Below, piece after piece: positions 1-8,850 of a stretch of DNA of 42,533 nucleotides. Made by a program: the position numbers and the translations under genes. This DNA is from Hyphomicrobium sp. (GTDB lineage: Bacteria > Pseudomonadota > Alphaproteobacteria > Rhizobiales > Hyphomicrobiaceae), in the NCBI GenBank assembly GCA_002928955.1, contig PERT01000028.1, positions 1-42,533 of the forward strand. Reading direction: 5' to 3'. The stretch's first letter is position 1. The number at the start of each line of letters is the position of its first letter. The notes below the pieces were generated by a model. The model worked only from the letters and a program-made list of their open reading frames with translations. It was not told the origin of the DNA and ran no database searches.

Positions 1-23
1 AAATGTCGGCGCCGGAACACTAG
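1..23. repeat. Right end of a type-A palindromic element (truncated by window edge)
   Basis: The first 23 bases match the right arm of the type-A elements seen complete at 1281-1356 and 16581-16656, ending in GGAACACTAG. Its terminal CTAG (20-23) is at the same time the first CTAG of the following type-C element, so the two elements abut on a shared tetranucleotide. Confidence 0.7.
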
Positions 24-157
24 TGGCCTGTCGCGCCTAAATCGCTGTGCCAGCCGCACGCGTCGACGATTTAGGCCCGACATGAAGGCCACTCGCTATA
101 TCATTGGGTTAGTGGGGCGTTCATCGCGCCCTAATTGACGCGCACGATGCCCCACTA
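20..157 (+). repeat. Composite palindromic repeat, type C (20-95) plus type D (110-157)
   Basis: Type C is a hairpin whose arms start CTAGTGGCC and contain GCCTAAATCG, with the inverse CGATTTAGGC and GGCCACTCG at the right. About 14 bases later comes type D, starting TTAGTGGGGCG with CTAATTGACG in its left arm and ending GCCCCACTAGAG. The same C-then-D order and spacing recur at 4559-4727. Here D is shortened: most of its right arm is missing compared with the second copy. Confidence 0.75.
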
Positions 158-218
158 GAGTTGCAACTCACCTCTCTAGCGGCCGCGAGGTTCCTCGACC
201 ACCAAAAACGCAGCGGGC

Positions 219-388
219 TGGCGTGCCGCGCATCTGAGGTTTGATGCCTGCCCGCGGCTGGTCTCGAAACCATACGCGAGAGGCAAAAGAGACAATCGAA
301 ACATATGGTTGCTCGTGTTCCTCATGGTTCCGGCATTTGCTCCGAAAGGCGCTGCGACGGGACGCAAATGTCTGAACCGGAACACGAG
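219..388 (+). repeat. Degenerate composite palindromic repeat, type B (219-296) plus type A (312-388)
   Basis: The left half matches type B (GCGCATCTGA, then CTCGAAACCA) with many substitutions in the right arm. The right half is a type-A element bounded by CTCGTGTTCC and GGAACACGAG. Orientation is the same as the copy at 1190-1356, so the glycosyltransferase gene between them is bracketed by direct copies of the unit. Confidence 0.65.
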
Positions 389-409
389 CGGTCAACGTCC
401 GATGGGCGA

Positions 410-1153
410 TCAACAGGCACGGGCGAACTCCGCCGGCAAAATGCGCCGTCCGACAACGGGCTGTACCGACACGAGATCAGCTGCCTCGTCGACGTCAATA
501 AGCTCGCCGAGCATCGCTACTTCGAGTCCGGCGAGGTTGGATCGCGTGTCCGACAGCGTATGCTCACTCGACCAGCGCACCGCGCGAAAAGCTTTGGGGA
601 CGCGCGGACGCCGCCTCAGTCCGACGAGCCAGTAGCCGCCATCGGATGCAGGGCCGAACACTACGTCCGCCGATCCGAGCCGCCGCAACGCTTCGGCAAT
701 GTGTGCAGGCCGGATTTCCGGAATGTCGGTCCCGATGACGATGACCGGGCCCGGCGGTAGCCCTTCCATCACGCGTTCGAGACGGCGGCCAAGATCGCCG
801 CGGCCTTGGCTGACCCGATCCAGATCCGCCCCCCAAACGCGACTCCAGACCGCCGCGTCAGGCGAAACGGCCAGGATGGTGTTCCAGCGCGGGTCGGCTC
901 CGAGCCGAGCCAGAACCGAGGCCGTCGTATGGCGGTAGAATTGGGTGGCGCGCGTTGGGCCAATGCCTCGACCAAGCCGGGTCTTGACGCGGCCGGCCTG
1001 CGGCTCCTTCACAAATAGAACGAGATGGGGCCGAAATGCCGGACCGGACGCGCGCGAAGCTGGCTTGGCCGATGCAGATAGCACGCGGTGACGGCGCCGC
1101 GCGGAGGCGAGATGGGGACGGCTACTCAAAGGCTTCAAACGCTCTATCTCCAT
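410..1153 (-). CDS. TIGR04282-type glycosyltransferase (DUF2064)
   Basis: The protein has the DUF2064/TIGR04282 pattern: an N-terminal LVLFVKEPQAGRVKTRLG (family consensus xPxxGxxKTRL), a central VIVIGTDIPE that supplies the acidic nucleotide-sugar/metal site, and FGPASDGGYWLVGL. Members resemble nucleotidyl/glycosyl transferases and are usually paired with TIGR04283 enzymes; the family name links them to arsenosugar biosynthesis, but that role is not demonstrated by sequence. The partner lies at 2563-3300, separated by one hydrolase gene. I chose the ATG at 1153 (AAGGGA upstream) because the longer reading frame runs back into the type-B repeat at 1190-1267. The gene sits between two direct copies of the B-A repeat unit. 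Confidence 0.8.
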   Translation of the reverse strand: MEIERLKPLSSRPHLASARRRHRVLSASAKPASRASGPAFRPHLVLFVKEPQAGRVKTRLGRGIGPTRATQFYRHTTASVLARLGADPRWNTILAVSPDAAVWSRVWGADLDRVSQGRGDLGRRLERVMEGLPPGPVIVIGTDIPEIRPAHIAEALRRLGSADVVFGPASDGGYWLVGLRRRPRVPKAFRAVRWSSEHTLSDTRSNLAGLEVAMLGELIDVDEAADLVSVQPVVGRRILPAEFARAC

Positions 1154-1189
1154 CAAGGTCAAATTCCCTTTGCCGGCGTGTTTGCCGGC

Positions 1190-1356
1190 CTCGTGCCGCG
1201 CATCCGACGTTTGATCCTGGCCCGCGGCTGGTGTTGAAACCAATCGTCAGATGCAAAGCGACACTCGCCTCATGCCCTTGCTCGTGTTCCTTAGGCGCCG
1301 ACATTTGATCTGAAGCGCGTTGCAATGGGAAACAAATGTCGGTGCCGGAACACTAG
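1190..1356 (+). repeat. Composite palindromic repeat, type B (1190-1267) plus type A (1281-1356)
   Basis: Type B begins CTCGTGCCGCGCATC and ends GATGCAAAGCGACACTCG; type A begins CTCGTGTTCC and ends GGAACACTAG. The right-hand CTAG (1353-1356) provides, on the minus strand, the TAG stop codon (1355-1353) of the metallo-hydrolase gene. Confidence 0.8.
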
Positions 1357-2321
1357 ACAACCGGCACGAACGCGTAACCCGCGCCGTCTTTTTGGATTGT
1401 GCCCGCGCCGGGCATTCCGAAGTGATAGCCTGTGACGATCGCCTTGTCGGCAATGGCGCGGTCGAACATCTTGCGACGGTTGGATTCCGCCAACGCGGCG
1501 TCACCGTCGAAAATGGCATGCCAACCTGGATTCTTGACGAACAGCGCCGGCACGTTGGCGATGTCGGCCATCACCAGGAACGGCTGCGCACCGTTGACAA
1601 CGTAGGCGGTATGCCCAGGCGTATGGCCGAATGCGGGCAAAGCGCGAATACCTGGCGCGACCTCGACCTCGCCCTCCACCAGCTTGACGTTTTTCCACGC
1701 GGGCAGCGTCGCCTGAATGCGCTTGGCGAGGCCGTGGCGCGCTTCCGGCAGCTTGGCGAACACGCCCGCATCGGTCCACCACGCAAACTCGGCTTTTGGC
1801 AGCACGATCTCGGCGTTCGGATAGTTCTGCTCGTTGGTATCCTTGGCCATCAATCCGAAGATGTGATCGGGATGGAAGTGCGTGACAAGAATGGCGTCGA
1901 TCGACTTCGGATCTATGCCGGCGGCCTTCATGTTCGCCGCGAGCTTGCCGGCGGTCGGCGCCAGTTGCGCGCCTGTGCCCGCGTCGAACATGATCGTCTT
2001 GCCGCCGGACTTGACGACGGTGACGGTGAACGGGATCGGGACGTGCGCGTCGGTGATGCCAGCGGCCTTCAACGCGGCTTTCGTATCGTCGACGGACGCG
2101 TTCTTGATGAAGGCGGGATCGTGGGCCTTTTCCCAGACGCCGTCGGAGATGTTGGTCACCTCGAGACTGCCGTTCTTGAACGTGTGAAAGCCCTTGGCCA
2201 AGGCGTCGTTGGCTTTCTGTGCATTGGCAGGCGGGATGAACGCGAGTTGGCCATTGAGGCCGAGTAGTGCCGACGTGGCCGCGGCCGATACCACGAACTC
2301 GCGACGCGTATGTTTGAGCAT
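1353..2321 (-). CDS. Tat-exported MBL-fold metallo-hydrolase
   Basis: The N-terminus has a twin-arginine signal (HTRREFVVSAAATSALLGL) followed by an Ala-x-Ala-type cleavage region, so the enzyme is probably exported to the periplasm. The metallo-beta-lactamase HxHxDH motif is intact as THFHPDH, followed by later ligands in FGHTPGHT, VMADIA and GYHFG. Such proteins hydrolyse diverse substrates (lactones, sulfatases, beta-lactam-like), so no substrate is assigned. The ATG at 2321 has a strong Shine-Dalgarno (GAGGAG, 9 bases upstream); a longer reading frame to 2405 lacks one. The stop codon is contributed by the terminal CTAG of a type-A repeat, suggesting that the original C-terminus was altered by insertion. 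It separates two glycosyltransferases that usually sit side by side. Confidence 0.88.
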   Translation of the reverse strand: MLKHTRREFVVSAAATSALLGLNGQLAFIPPANAQKANDALAKGFHTFKNGSLEVTNISDGVWEKAHDPAFIKNASVDDTKAALKAAGITDAHVPIPFTVTVVKSGGKTIMFDAGTGAQLAPTAGKLAANMKAAGIDPKSIDAILVTHFHPDHIFGLMAKDTNEQNYPNAEIVLPKAEFAWWTDAGVFAKLPEARHGLAKRIQATLPAWKNVKLVEGEVEVAPGIRALPAFGHTPGHTAYVVNGAQPFLVMADIANVPALFVKNPGWHAIFDGDAALAESNRRKMFDRAIADKAIVTGYHFGMPGAGTIQKDGAGYAFVPVV

Positions 2322-2562
2322 GTTGAATTCTCCTCGATGGACAGACGATTTGGAGGGATCCGGAGGTCTTTGCGCGGCGCGCCTTGGGGCCGAGGGTCGA
2401 GCCACACTAATCGAAGTCTCGAAAGCGCTATTCGGATTTTACCATCCTGATAAGCAAAACGGCACCTGCATGTCACGACCGCGGCAATCGCAACTCGTCA
2501 CGCCGATGTGATCACCTTCTGCCATGCGCCGTCGCGAACAGGCCAGCGTGTCACCAATTGCG

Positions 2563-3300
2563 CTAAGCCCCTCGGTTCGTGGCCCCTCTGGCCGACGCTC
2601 CATAAACTTGAGCAATACGGCCTACCGGCACGCGTAGCATGTAAAGCAACAGGCAGAACTGGTTCTTCATGACGCGCCTCAGGTAGCCGTCACGACGGTA
2701 TCGGAGCGCGCTCGTCACTGCGCGCGGCCGCAAAAGGATAATCTGCCGCCGCTTCAGTCGCTGCACGATGTCGACATCCTCCATCAGCGGCATCACGCGG
2801 TAGCCGCCGATCTTGCTGTAGAGTTGGCTGGAAATCAGCAGCCCTTGATCGCCATAGGGCAGCCGCAGCAGTATGCACCTGAGGCGGACGAAGAATTCCA
2901 CACAGCGCGGCGCGAACCCCATGTCGTCCAACGCGAAATCAAAGGCCGCCGCTGCCGGTTCGCGGGCGCCCGCGTTGACCCGCTCCATGAATGCCGCGGC
3001 CTCGCGCTCCCAGCCTGGTTCGAGCACAGTGTCGGCATGGAGAAAGAGGAGCCATGGAAACTTGGCGCGCGCGGCTCCCGCCCGGAGCTGTCCGCCACGG
3101 CCCGCTGGCGACGCGACAACCTCGACGCCAGCCTGCTCCGCGATACTCAGCGTACGGTCCGACGACCCGCCGTCGACGACGATAACCTCGCGCACAAGGC
3201 CCTCGACGACCGCGGGCACCAGCGCCGTCAGCGTCGCAGAAAGTCCTGTTTCAGCATTGAGCGTTGGAATGACGACCGTGATCATAACGCGTTCTCGCAT
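2563..3300 (-). CDS. TIGR04283-type family 2 glycosyltransferase
   Basis: This is a GT-A fold glycosyltransferase: VVIPTLNAE at the start, EVIVVDGGSSDRTL, the DxD-like LHADT, and GYRVMPLMEDVDIVQRL (the ED of the catalytic region). This pattern matches the TIGR04283 family, which accompanies TIGR04282 proteins. A hydrophobic stretch near the C-terminus (FCLLLYMLRVPVG) suggests membrane association. Two starts are plausible, ATG at 3300 (MRERVMITVV) and ATG at 3285 (MITVV); neither has a clear ribosome-binding site. It is divergent from the radical SAM gene. Confidence 0.85.
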   Translation of the reverse strand: MRERVMITVVIPTLNAETGLSATLTALVPAVVEGLVREVIVVDGGSSDRTLSIAEQAGVEVVASPAGRGGQLRAGAARAKFPWLLFLHADTVLEPGWEREAAAFMERVNAGAREPAAAAFDFALDDMGFAPRCVEFFVRLRCILLRLPYGDQGLLISSQLYSKIGGYRVMPLMEDVDIVQRLKRRQIILLRPRAVTSALRYRRDGYLRRVMKNQFCLLLYMLRVPVGRIAQVYGASARGATNRGA

Positions 3301-3423
3301 GTTCAGGCGCTCGGCAACAAGTGCGCCATTTGGCATGTCCCGGGAGCTGGCTGAGCAATATGTTCTTGCTATGTTCTTTGTCGCCATGTAACCTCGGTCC
3401 CCTAGGCGGATCGGGCGAGGCGC

Positions 3424-4536
3424 GTGGTGGCGGGACAAATTTCGGAGCGCATGAGGGTTTCAGGGCAACTGGTCCAGGAATGCCAAAGGCGGGGGCGGGG
3501 GGCACGCTCCAATCGGTCGGGGAGGTTCGAGCGCGAGCAACGATCCGGTTTCGACGACGGATGGGGTCGGGACGACGACCACGTGTCTGCCAGGACCGAG
3601 GTAATGGAGGAGCCGGCGCGATCGATCATTACCCGCAACGATAGCCCGGACATCTCATTCGACCAATCGATCAACCCCTATCGCGGCTGCGAGCACGGTT
3701 GCAACTATTGCTACGCTCGGCCTTCGCACGCCTACCTGGGGCACTCGCCCGGCCTCGACTTCGAAACCAAGCTCTACGCCAAGACCAACGCGGCAGAGCT
3801 TCTGGCGGCCGAGCTTTCAAGCCCGCGATACGTGCCGAAAACGATCGCGCTCGGCTCGAATACGGACCCCTATCAACCGATTGAGCGCCAGCGCAGGATT
3901 ACGCGGCAGGTCCTCGAAGTCCTGGCGGAGGCACGGCATCCGGTCGGCATCGTGACCAAGTCGGCGCTGGTAACACGCGACATCGACATTCTGGCGCCGA
4001 TGGCGCGCCAAGGGCTGGTGAAAGTCGCGCTATCGATTACGACGCTCGACCGGCGGCTGGCCCGCGCGATGGAGCCCCGCGCGTCGACGGCGGCCAAGCG
4101 GCTCGATGCCGTTCAGGCATTGAGCAAGGCCGGTATTCCGGTTGCGGTGATGACGGCCCCGATCATTCCCGGGCTCAACGACCATGAAATCGAGACCATT
4201 CTTAAAGCTGCCCGCGACGCGGGGGCCACCGAAGCCGGGTACGTGCTTCTGAGGTTGCCGAGCGAGCTCAAAGAGTTGTTTCGCGAGTGGCTGGCGACTG
4301 AATATCCCAATCGCGCGGACCGGGTGATCAAGTTGCTGCGCACGATGCACGGGGGGCGAGATTATGTGGCCGAGTTCGGCGAGCGGCAGCGGGGGGCTGG
4401 CCCTTACGCCGAGCAGATCGGGACTCGCTTCCGGCTCGCACTGAAACGGTTTGATTTCAACCAGCGGAGGCAAATACTGAGAACTGACCTCTTTCGCAGG
4501 CCGGCGGCCCAAGGTGGCCAGATGGTGCTGATTTAG
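3424..4536 (+). CDS. PA0069-family radical SAM protein
   Basis: The CxxxCxxC iron-sulfur/SAM motif is CEHGCNYC, preceded by INPYRG and followed by YARPSHAYLG, the signature of the PA0069-type radical SAM family (related to spore photoproduct lyase-like proteins). The family's N-terminal GRGA...N...RFE segment is present (GRGARSNRSGRFE), so the N-terminal extension is real. The substrate is unknown. Possible starts are GTG 3424, GTG 3427 (GAGG 6 bases upstream) and ATG 3451. It is transcribed away from the glycosyltransferase block, and a type C-D repeat follows 22 bases after its stop. Confidence 0.9.
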   Translation: MVAGQISERMRVSGQLVQECQRRGRGARSNRSGRFEREQRSGFDDGWGRDDDHVSARTEVMEEPARSIITRNDSPDISFDQSINPYRGCEHGCNYCYARPSHAYLGHSPGLDFETKLYAKTNAAELLAAELSSPRYVPKTIALGSNTDPYQPIERQRRITRQVLEVLAEARHPVGIVTKSALVTRDIDILAPMARQGLVKVALSITTLDRRLARAMEPRASTAAKRLDAVQALSKAGIPVAVMTAPIIPGLNDHEIETILKAARDAGATEAGYVLLRLPSELKELFREWLATEYPNRADRVIKLLRTMHGGRDYVAEFGERQRGAGPYAEQIGTRFRLALKRFDFNQRRQILRTDLFRRPAAQGGQMVLI

Positions 4537-4558
4537 AATTGTAGAACGGCGGCCGGTG

Positions 4559-4727
4559 CTAGTGGTCTGTCGCGCCTAAATCGCTGTACTGGCGGCAACC
4601 GCTGACGATTTAGGCGAGACATGAAGGCCACTAGCAAAAACAATGTTTTAGTGTGGCGTTCAACGCGCCTTGATTGACGACCAGCTTGCCGCTCGCACAG
4701 GTCAATTAAGGCGCGACGCCACGCTAG
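4559..4727 (+). repeat. Composite palindromic repeat, type C (4559-4634) plus type D (4648-4727)
   Basis: This is the complete copy of the unit at 20-157. Type C runs from CTAGTGGTCTG to AAGGCCACTAG, with CCTAAATCG / CGATTTAGG arms. Type D runs from TTAGTGTGGCGTTC to GACGCCACGCTAG, with GATTGAC / GTCAATTAAGG arms. It occupies most of the 300-base gap between the radical SAM gene and ispG; I see no gene there. Confidence 0.85.
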
Positions 4728-4837
4728 TCGGCAACCGGCCAAGCCTTGCAGCGGAACGCGGTTCAGGACTGGTGTACAATCGCATGAAAAGCTAACACTC
4801 GGGTTGTGAAGACGGCATAAGCGAAGAGGATCACCGC

Positions 4838-6157
4838 ATGAACGACGGCGGCACCGTGACTGGCTGTGTTGGCGATGGCAGGACGCTTCGGATCTCGCCC
4901 CGGCGGCCGACCGTTGCCGTCAAAGTCGGCGGTGTGACCGTTGGCAACGGCGCGCCTGTGGTGGTGCAGTCGATGACCAACACGGATACGGCTGATCCGG
5001 AGCAGACCATCAAACAGGTCTCCGACTTGGCACGCGCGGGCTCCGAACTCGTGCGCATTACCGTTGATCGTGACGAAGCGGCGAAGGCCGTCCCCTATAT
5101 TCGCGACACGCTCAGGGCACGCGGTGTGACCGTCCCGCTGGTCGGCGATTTCCACTACATCGGCCATACCCTGCTCGCCGAGAACCCGGCCTGCGCGGAA
5201 GCCCTCGACAAGTATCGCATCAACCCCGGCAATGTCGGCTTCAAGGCCAAGAAGGACAAGCAATTCTCATCCATCATCGACCTCGCCCTGCGTTACGGCA
5301 AGCCGGTCAGGATCGGTGTCAACTGGGGCTCGCTCGATCAGGAACTGTTGACCCACCTGATGGACGAGAACGCGAAGACGGCCGCGCCCAAGGACGCCCG
5401 CGCGGTGATGCACGAGGCGATCGTGCAATCTGCCTTGCTGTCGGCTGAGCGCGCCGAGCAGCTGGGACTTGGCGCCGATAAAATCATCATCTCTGCCAAG
5501 GTCTCGTCGGTACAGGATCTGGTCTCGGTTTACACGATGCTTGCCCGCCGCTGCAGCTATGCGCTGCATCTGGGGCTCACGGAAGCCGGAATGGGGTCGA
5601 AGGGCATTGTTGCCTCGTCGGCCGCGATGGGTATCCTGCTGCAGCAGGGGATCGGCGATACCATCCGCTTCTCGCTTACGCCCGAGCCCGGAGGTGACCG
5701 CACAGTCGAGGTTCGCGCCGCGCAGGAATTGCTCCAGACCATGGGCTTGCGCACCTTCATGCCGATCGTGGCGGCGTGCCCCGGATGCGGGCGTACCACT
5801 TCGACGGTGTTCCAGGAACTGGCGCGCGACGTGCAGACCATGATCCGCGAGCAGATGCCCGAATGGAAAAACCGCTATCCGGGCGTCGAGGGCCTCAATC
5901 TTGCTGTGATGGGCTGCATCGTCAACGGTCCGGGTGAGAGCAAGCACGCCGACATCGGTATTTCGCTGCCCGGCACCGGCGAAATGCCGGCCGCGCCCAT
6001 TTTCATCGACGGCAAGAAGGCTATGACGCTGCGCGGCGCCAATATTGCGACGGAGTTCAGGGCCATCGTCGAGGAATACATCGACGCCCGTTATGCCCGA
6101 GGTGCCGTTGCGGGTGAACGCGTCAAGCGTGCGGCACACGCAGAGGTGGCGGAATAG
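4838..6157 (+). CDS. ispG: 4-hydroxy-3-methylbut-2-enyl diphosphate synthase (IspG/GcpE)
   Basis: This is the penultimate enzyme of the MEP isoprenoid pathway, converting MEcPP to HMBPP with a [4Fe-4S] cluster. The TIM-barrel half opens with [11 protein letters not shown] and contains GDFHYIGH and KYRINPGN. The three cluster cysteines are visible: CPGCGR (about C314 and C317) and GCIVNGPGE (about C360). The length of 439 aa fits the proteobacterial form. ispA follows on the opposite strand, so two isoprenoid genes are neighbours. The ATG at 4838 is preceded by GAAGAGGA. Confidence 0.98.
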   Translation: MNDGGTVTGCVGDGRTLRISPRRPTVAVKVGGVTVGNGAPVVVQSMTNTDTADPEQTIKQVSDLARAGSELVRITVDRDEAAKAVPYIRDTLRARGVTVPLVGDFHYIGHTLLAENPACAEALDKYRINPGNVGFKAKKDKQFSSIIDLALRYGKPVRIGVNWGSLDQELLTHLMDENAKTAAPKDARAVMHEAIVQSALLSAERAEQLGLGADKIIISAKVSSVQDLVSVYTMLARRCSYALHLGLTEAGMGSKGIVASSAAMGILLQQGIGDTIRFSLTPEPGGDRTVEVRAAQELLQTMGLRTFMPIVAACPGCGRTTSTVFQELARDVQTMIREQMPEWKNRYPGVEGLNLAVMGCIVNGPGESKHADIGISLPGTGEMPAAPIFIDGKKAMTLRGANIATEFRAIVEEYIDARYARGAVAGERVKRAAHAEVAE

Positions 6158-6182
6158 ACGGGCGATCGCGTGGCGCCCCGCT

Positions 6183-6202
6183 CAGGTCAGGTCAGGTCAG
6201 GT
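6183..6202. repeat. Pentanucleotide microsatellite (CAGGT)4
   Basis: Four perfect CAGGT units, plus a partial fifth, lie 26 bases after the ispG stop and before the end of the convergent ispA gene. They are intergenic, with no evident role. Confidence 0.8.
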
Positions 6203-6263
6203 CAGAGGCGATCATATTCGGATGCAGCGTCGGCCATTGCGGCGACTGCGACGTGAAGCGATC

Positions 6264-7166
6264 TCAGCTCGTCCGTTGCGCGACAAAGCGGGCAGCGTCG
6301 ATCAGGGTTGCGGCCCTTGAGCCGAACGGCGCGAGACTGGAGATGGCTTCAGTCTCGACCTCTTTGAGTTTGGCGCGGGCGGCGTCGATGCCCATGAGCG
6401 ACACCAACGTCGCCTTCCCCGCCGACGCATCCTTGCCTACGGCCTTGCCGACGGTTGCGGCATCACCGTCCGCATCGAGGAGATCATCGGCGATCTGAAA
6501 TGCAAAACCCAGAGCGTCGCCATAGCGTTGGAGGGCGTCGCGCTCGCTGGTGGTGGCCCGGCCGAGCGCCGCACCCGCTTCGCAAGCCACGCGGATCAGC
6601 GCACCCGTTTTCATGGCCTGCAGATCGCGAATGTGTGCAAGGCTCGGCGCGGCCGGCACCCCAAGCTTGTCGGCCTCGAGGTCCACGACCTGTCCGCCAA
6701 CCATGCCGGCAGCGCCGGACGCGCGTGCGACCAGCAGCACAAGCTCGGCACGGACAGAGGGGTCGGAGTGTGTTTCCGGCCGCGCGAGGATCTCGAATGC
6801 GAGCGTTAAAAGCGCATCTCCGGCCAAGATTGCCGTCCATTCGTCGTAAGCCTTCCAAAGTGTCGGACGGCCGCGGCGCACCTCATCGTTGTCCATCGAC
6901 GGCAGGTCGTCATGGACCAGGGAGTAGCAGTGGATACATTCCAGTGTGCAGGCGGCATCAATCGACCCCAACGCCGGCACTCCAAACATTTTTGCCGTCT
7001 CAATCACCAGAAAAGGCCGTATGCGTTTACCACCACCGAGGACAGCGTATCGCATGGCGCCGCGCAGCCGGAGAGGAACGCGCCCGCCGCTTTCCTGCCC
7101 GATCAGGAAATCGAGCCGCGCCTCGATATCGACCGCGGAACGTCTGAGGCTTTGCGTGAACGACAT
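6264..7166 (-). CDS. ispA: Polyprenyl (farnesyl/geranyl) diphosphate synthase
   Basis: This is an all-alpha trans-prenyltransferase that condenses IPP with allylic diphosphates. The first aspartate-rich motif is HDDLPSMDND and the second is DDLLD; GGGKRIRP binds IPP. The short 300-aa length and the DDLPSMDND form match IspA-type farnesyl diphosphate synthases, though product length cannot be read with certainty. The ATG at 7166 (MSFTQSLRR) has AAGG 10 bases upstream; upstream frames to 7247 are probably not translated. It is divergent from mtgA and convergent with ispG. Confidence 0.93.
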   Translation of the reverse strand: MSFTQSLRRSAVDIEARLDFLIGQESGGRVPLRLRGAMRYAVLGGGKRIRPFLVIETAKMFGVPALGSIDAACTLECIHCYSLVHDDLPSMDNDEVRRGRPTLWKAYDEWTAILAGDALLTLAFEILARPETHSDPSVRAELVLLVARASGAAGMVGGQVVDLEADKLGVPAAPSLAHIRDLQAMKTGALIRVACEAGAALGRATTSERDALQRYGDALGFAFQIADDLLDADGDAATVGKAVGKDASAGKATLVSLMGIDAARAKLKEVETEAISSLAPFGSRAATLIDAARFVAQRTS

Positions 7167-7275
7167 CCTGCCCATACCTTGTGACCCGCTGCCACGATAA
7201 AGAACGGCAATACCAAAACTTGATCTCGCCCCTGGGGACCGCGGCAATCCGCGTGCGGGTTACAACACTGAAAGC

Positions 7276-8850
7276 ATGAAGGGAAGCATGGAGGACGAGG
7301 AAGCGTCGCGGCCGGCCATCCAGCCGCAGGAGGCCACGTTCGGAAGTCTGGCTCCGCTTGGCGCCCCACCGGGGCTGCCGGCGACGGCCGATAAGCCATT
7401 GCCTTTGCCAGTCGCAGCTGAGCCAGTCGCAGCTGATGCGGCCGTGACCTGGATGGCCGAAGGAATTGCGGATTCTGGGCCGTTCTCCCAAATCCCGTCG
7501 TCCGAGGCAGTTCCAGCGCCCCTTGGGCAACAGGCCGTGGCGGAGGATCAGCCCGTGGATGGAATAGCCAGGGCGATTGTGCAACCGGTTACCGAAGCTG
7601 GACACTTGTCCTTGGGTCCGATTGGCGAGAATCGTGTTCCTGCAGCCTACCAAATCGTTACGACAGCGACCGTCGATCAGGATTTGTCCCGCGACACAAC
7701 CGATCAATCGACAGGGGATTTGGGTCGGGAATTGGCCGAAGAAGCGGCCCTTGACTTAGACATTCAGGCAAAAAGGGCAGTGGTTTCTGCGGCCGATGGA
7801 TGTCAGATTCCTGTTGTAGAGCGCGCTTCGCCCGATCGAACCGATGGCCGACAGCCCAATTCCCCGCGGGTCGCCACCGCGCTTTCCGAGTGGGTTACCA
7901 CCGAGAGCGCCTCCGCCCCACCACCCGAGGCGCCGCTTGCCGTTGCGGCGGCCGCAACGAAGGGGTCTGCGGCGGCCCGACCGCCGTCGACGCGATCACT
8001 CGTGGCGCCATCTGCCAGCGCCGATGCTGGGCAGAGTGGTGCACGGGAGCTGAAACCGCCTTCACTTCCTTTCGCCGTCTCAGATCGCATCGCCGAAGTG
8101 GGTCGATTCCCGCCGGCACCCGGTTCTGGGCGCCCACTCCTCAGTGCTGTCTGGAGGTGGGCAAAGTCGATCGCGTACTACTCGGTCCTCGCGGTCGCGG
8201 GCTGGCTGATGGTCGTGATCGGGCTGATCGTCCTCTACCGGACCGTGGATCCGCCGTTCTCGAATCTGATGCTGTTCAATCGGATTTCTGGTGACGTCGT
8301 GGTGCAAAAATGGCTCCCGATCGAGCAAGTCCCGGCACAGTTGATCCGCGCCATCGTGGTCTCCGAGGACGGCCGCTTCTGCTCGCATCGCGGCATCGAT
8401 TTCAAGGAGATCGAGGACGCGATCGAACGCGCGAAAGACGGCACGCCGCGCGGCGCCAGTACCATTTCGATGCAGGTAACCAAGAATCTCTTCCTGTGGC
8501 CGGCGAAAAGTTACGTCCGCAAAGCAATCGAATTGCCGCTTACGTTGGTGATTGAAGCGTTGTGGACGAAGCGACGAATCTTCGAGGTATACGTGAACAT
8601 TGCAGAATGGGGCCCCGGCGTCTTCGGTGCCGAGGCAGCGGCGGGATACCACTTCGGGAAATCGGCTAGCCGGGTGAGTGAACGGGAAGCGGCGCTCCTG
8701 GCCGTTGCGCTGCCCAATCCGGTGACGCGGGACGCGGGTGATCCTGGGCCTGGAACGGAGCGGTTGGCGAACGCGATACAATCACGCATGCGGGCCTTGA
8801 GCCGGGCGGCTTCTTGCGTCGAGCGCAAGCCGCGTGCTCCTGCAACTTAA
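7276..8850 (+). CDS. mtgA: Monofunctional peptidoglycan transglycosylase MtgA with long N-terminal extension
   Basis: The C-terminal half is a GT51 transglycosylase that polymerises lipid II. One transmembrane segment (about residues 300-320, YYSVLAVAGWLMVVIGLIV) anchors it, and the catalytic region follows: VSEDGRFCSHRGID (Glu near residue 363), GASTISMQVTKNLFLW, and KRRIFEVYVNIAEWG. MtgA proteins are normally about 230-250 aa; this one is 524 because about 290 residues rich in Pro, Ala, Glu and Ser precede the membrane anchor. That region has no recognisable domain and should lie on the cytoplasmic side. No penicillin-binding domain is present. A later internal start cannot be excluded, but the frame is open from 7276 with GGGAAG upstream. 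Confidence 0.9.
   Translation: MKGSMEDEEASRPAIQPQEATFGSLAPLGAPPGLPATADKPLPLPVAAEPVAADAAVTWMAEGIADSGPFSQIPSSEAVPAPLGQQAVAEDQPVDGIARAIVQPVTEAGHLSLGPIGENRVPAAYQIVTTATVDQDLSRDTTDQSTGDLGRELAEEAALDLDIQAKRAVVSAADGCQIPVVERASPDRTDGRQPNSPRVATALSEWVTTESASAPPPEAPLAVAAAATKGSAAARPPSTRSLVAPSASADAGQSGARELKPPSLPFAVSDRIAEVGRFPPAPGSGRPLLSAVWRWAKSIAYYSVLAVAGWLMVVIGLIVLYRTVDPPFSNLMLFNRISGDVVVQKWLPIEQVPAQLIRAIVVSEDGRFCSHRGIDFKEIEDAIERAKDGTPRGASTISMQVTKNLFLWPAKSYVRKAIELPLTLVIEALWTKRRIFEVYVNIAEWGPGVFGAEAAAGYHFGKSASRVSEREAALLAVALPNPVTRDAGDPGPGTERLANAIQSRMRALSRAASCVERKPRAPAT

Noticed and set aside
1320-2267. A 315-codon open frame on the plus strand opposite the MBL hydrolase
   Set aside because: It is antisense to a gene with a clear Tat signal, zinc motif and ribosome-binding site. 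The frame is Arg/His-rich shadow sequence typical of high-GC DNA.
3424-4536. Radical SAM gene as the arsenosugar enzyme ArsS, because it neighbours TIGR04282/TIGR04283 genes
   Set aside because: The sequence fits the PA0069 family and is divergently transcribed, so the neighbourhood alone does not support an ArsS role.
5267-6139. A 290-codon minus-strand frame opposite ispG
   Set aside because: ispG is unmistakable on the plus strand, and the antisense frame has no motifs or ribosome-binding site.
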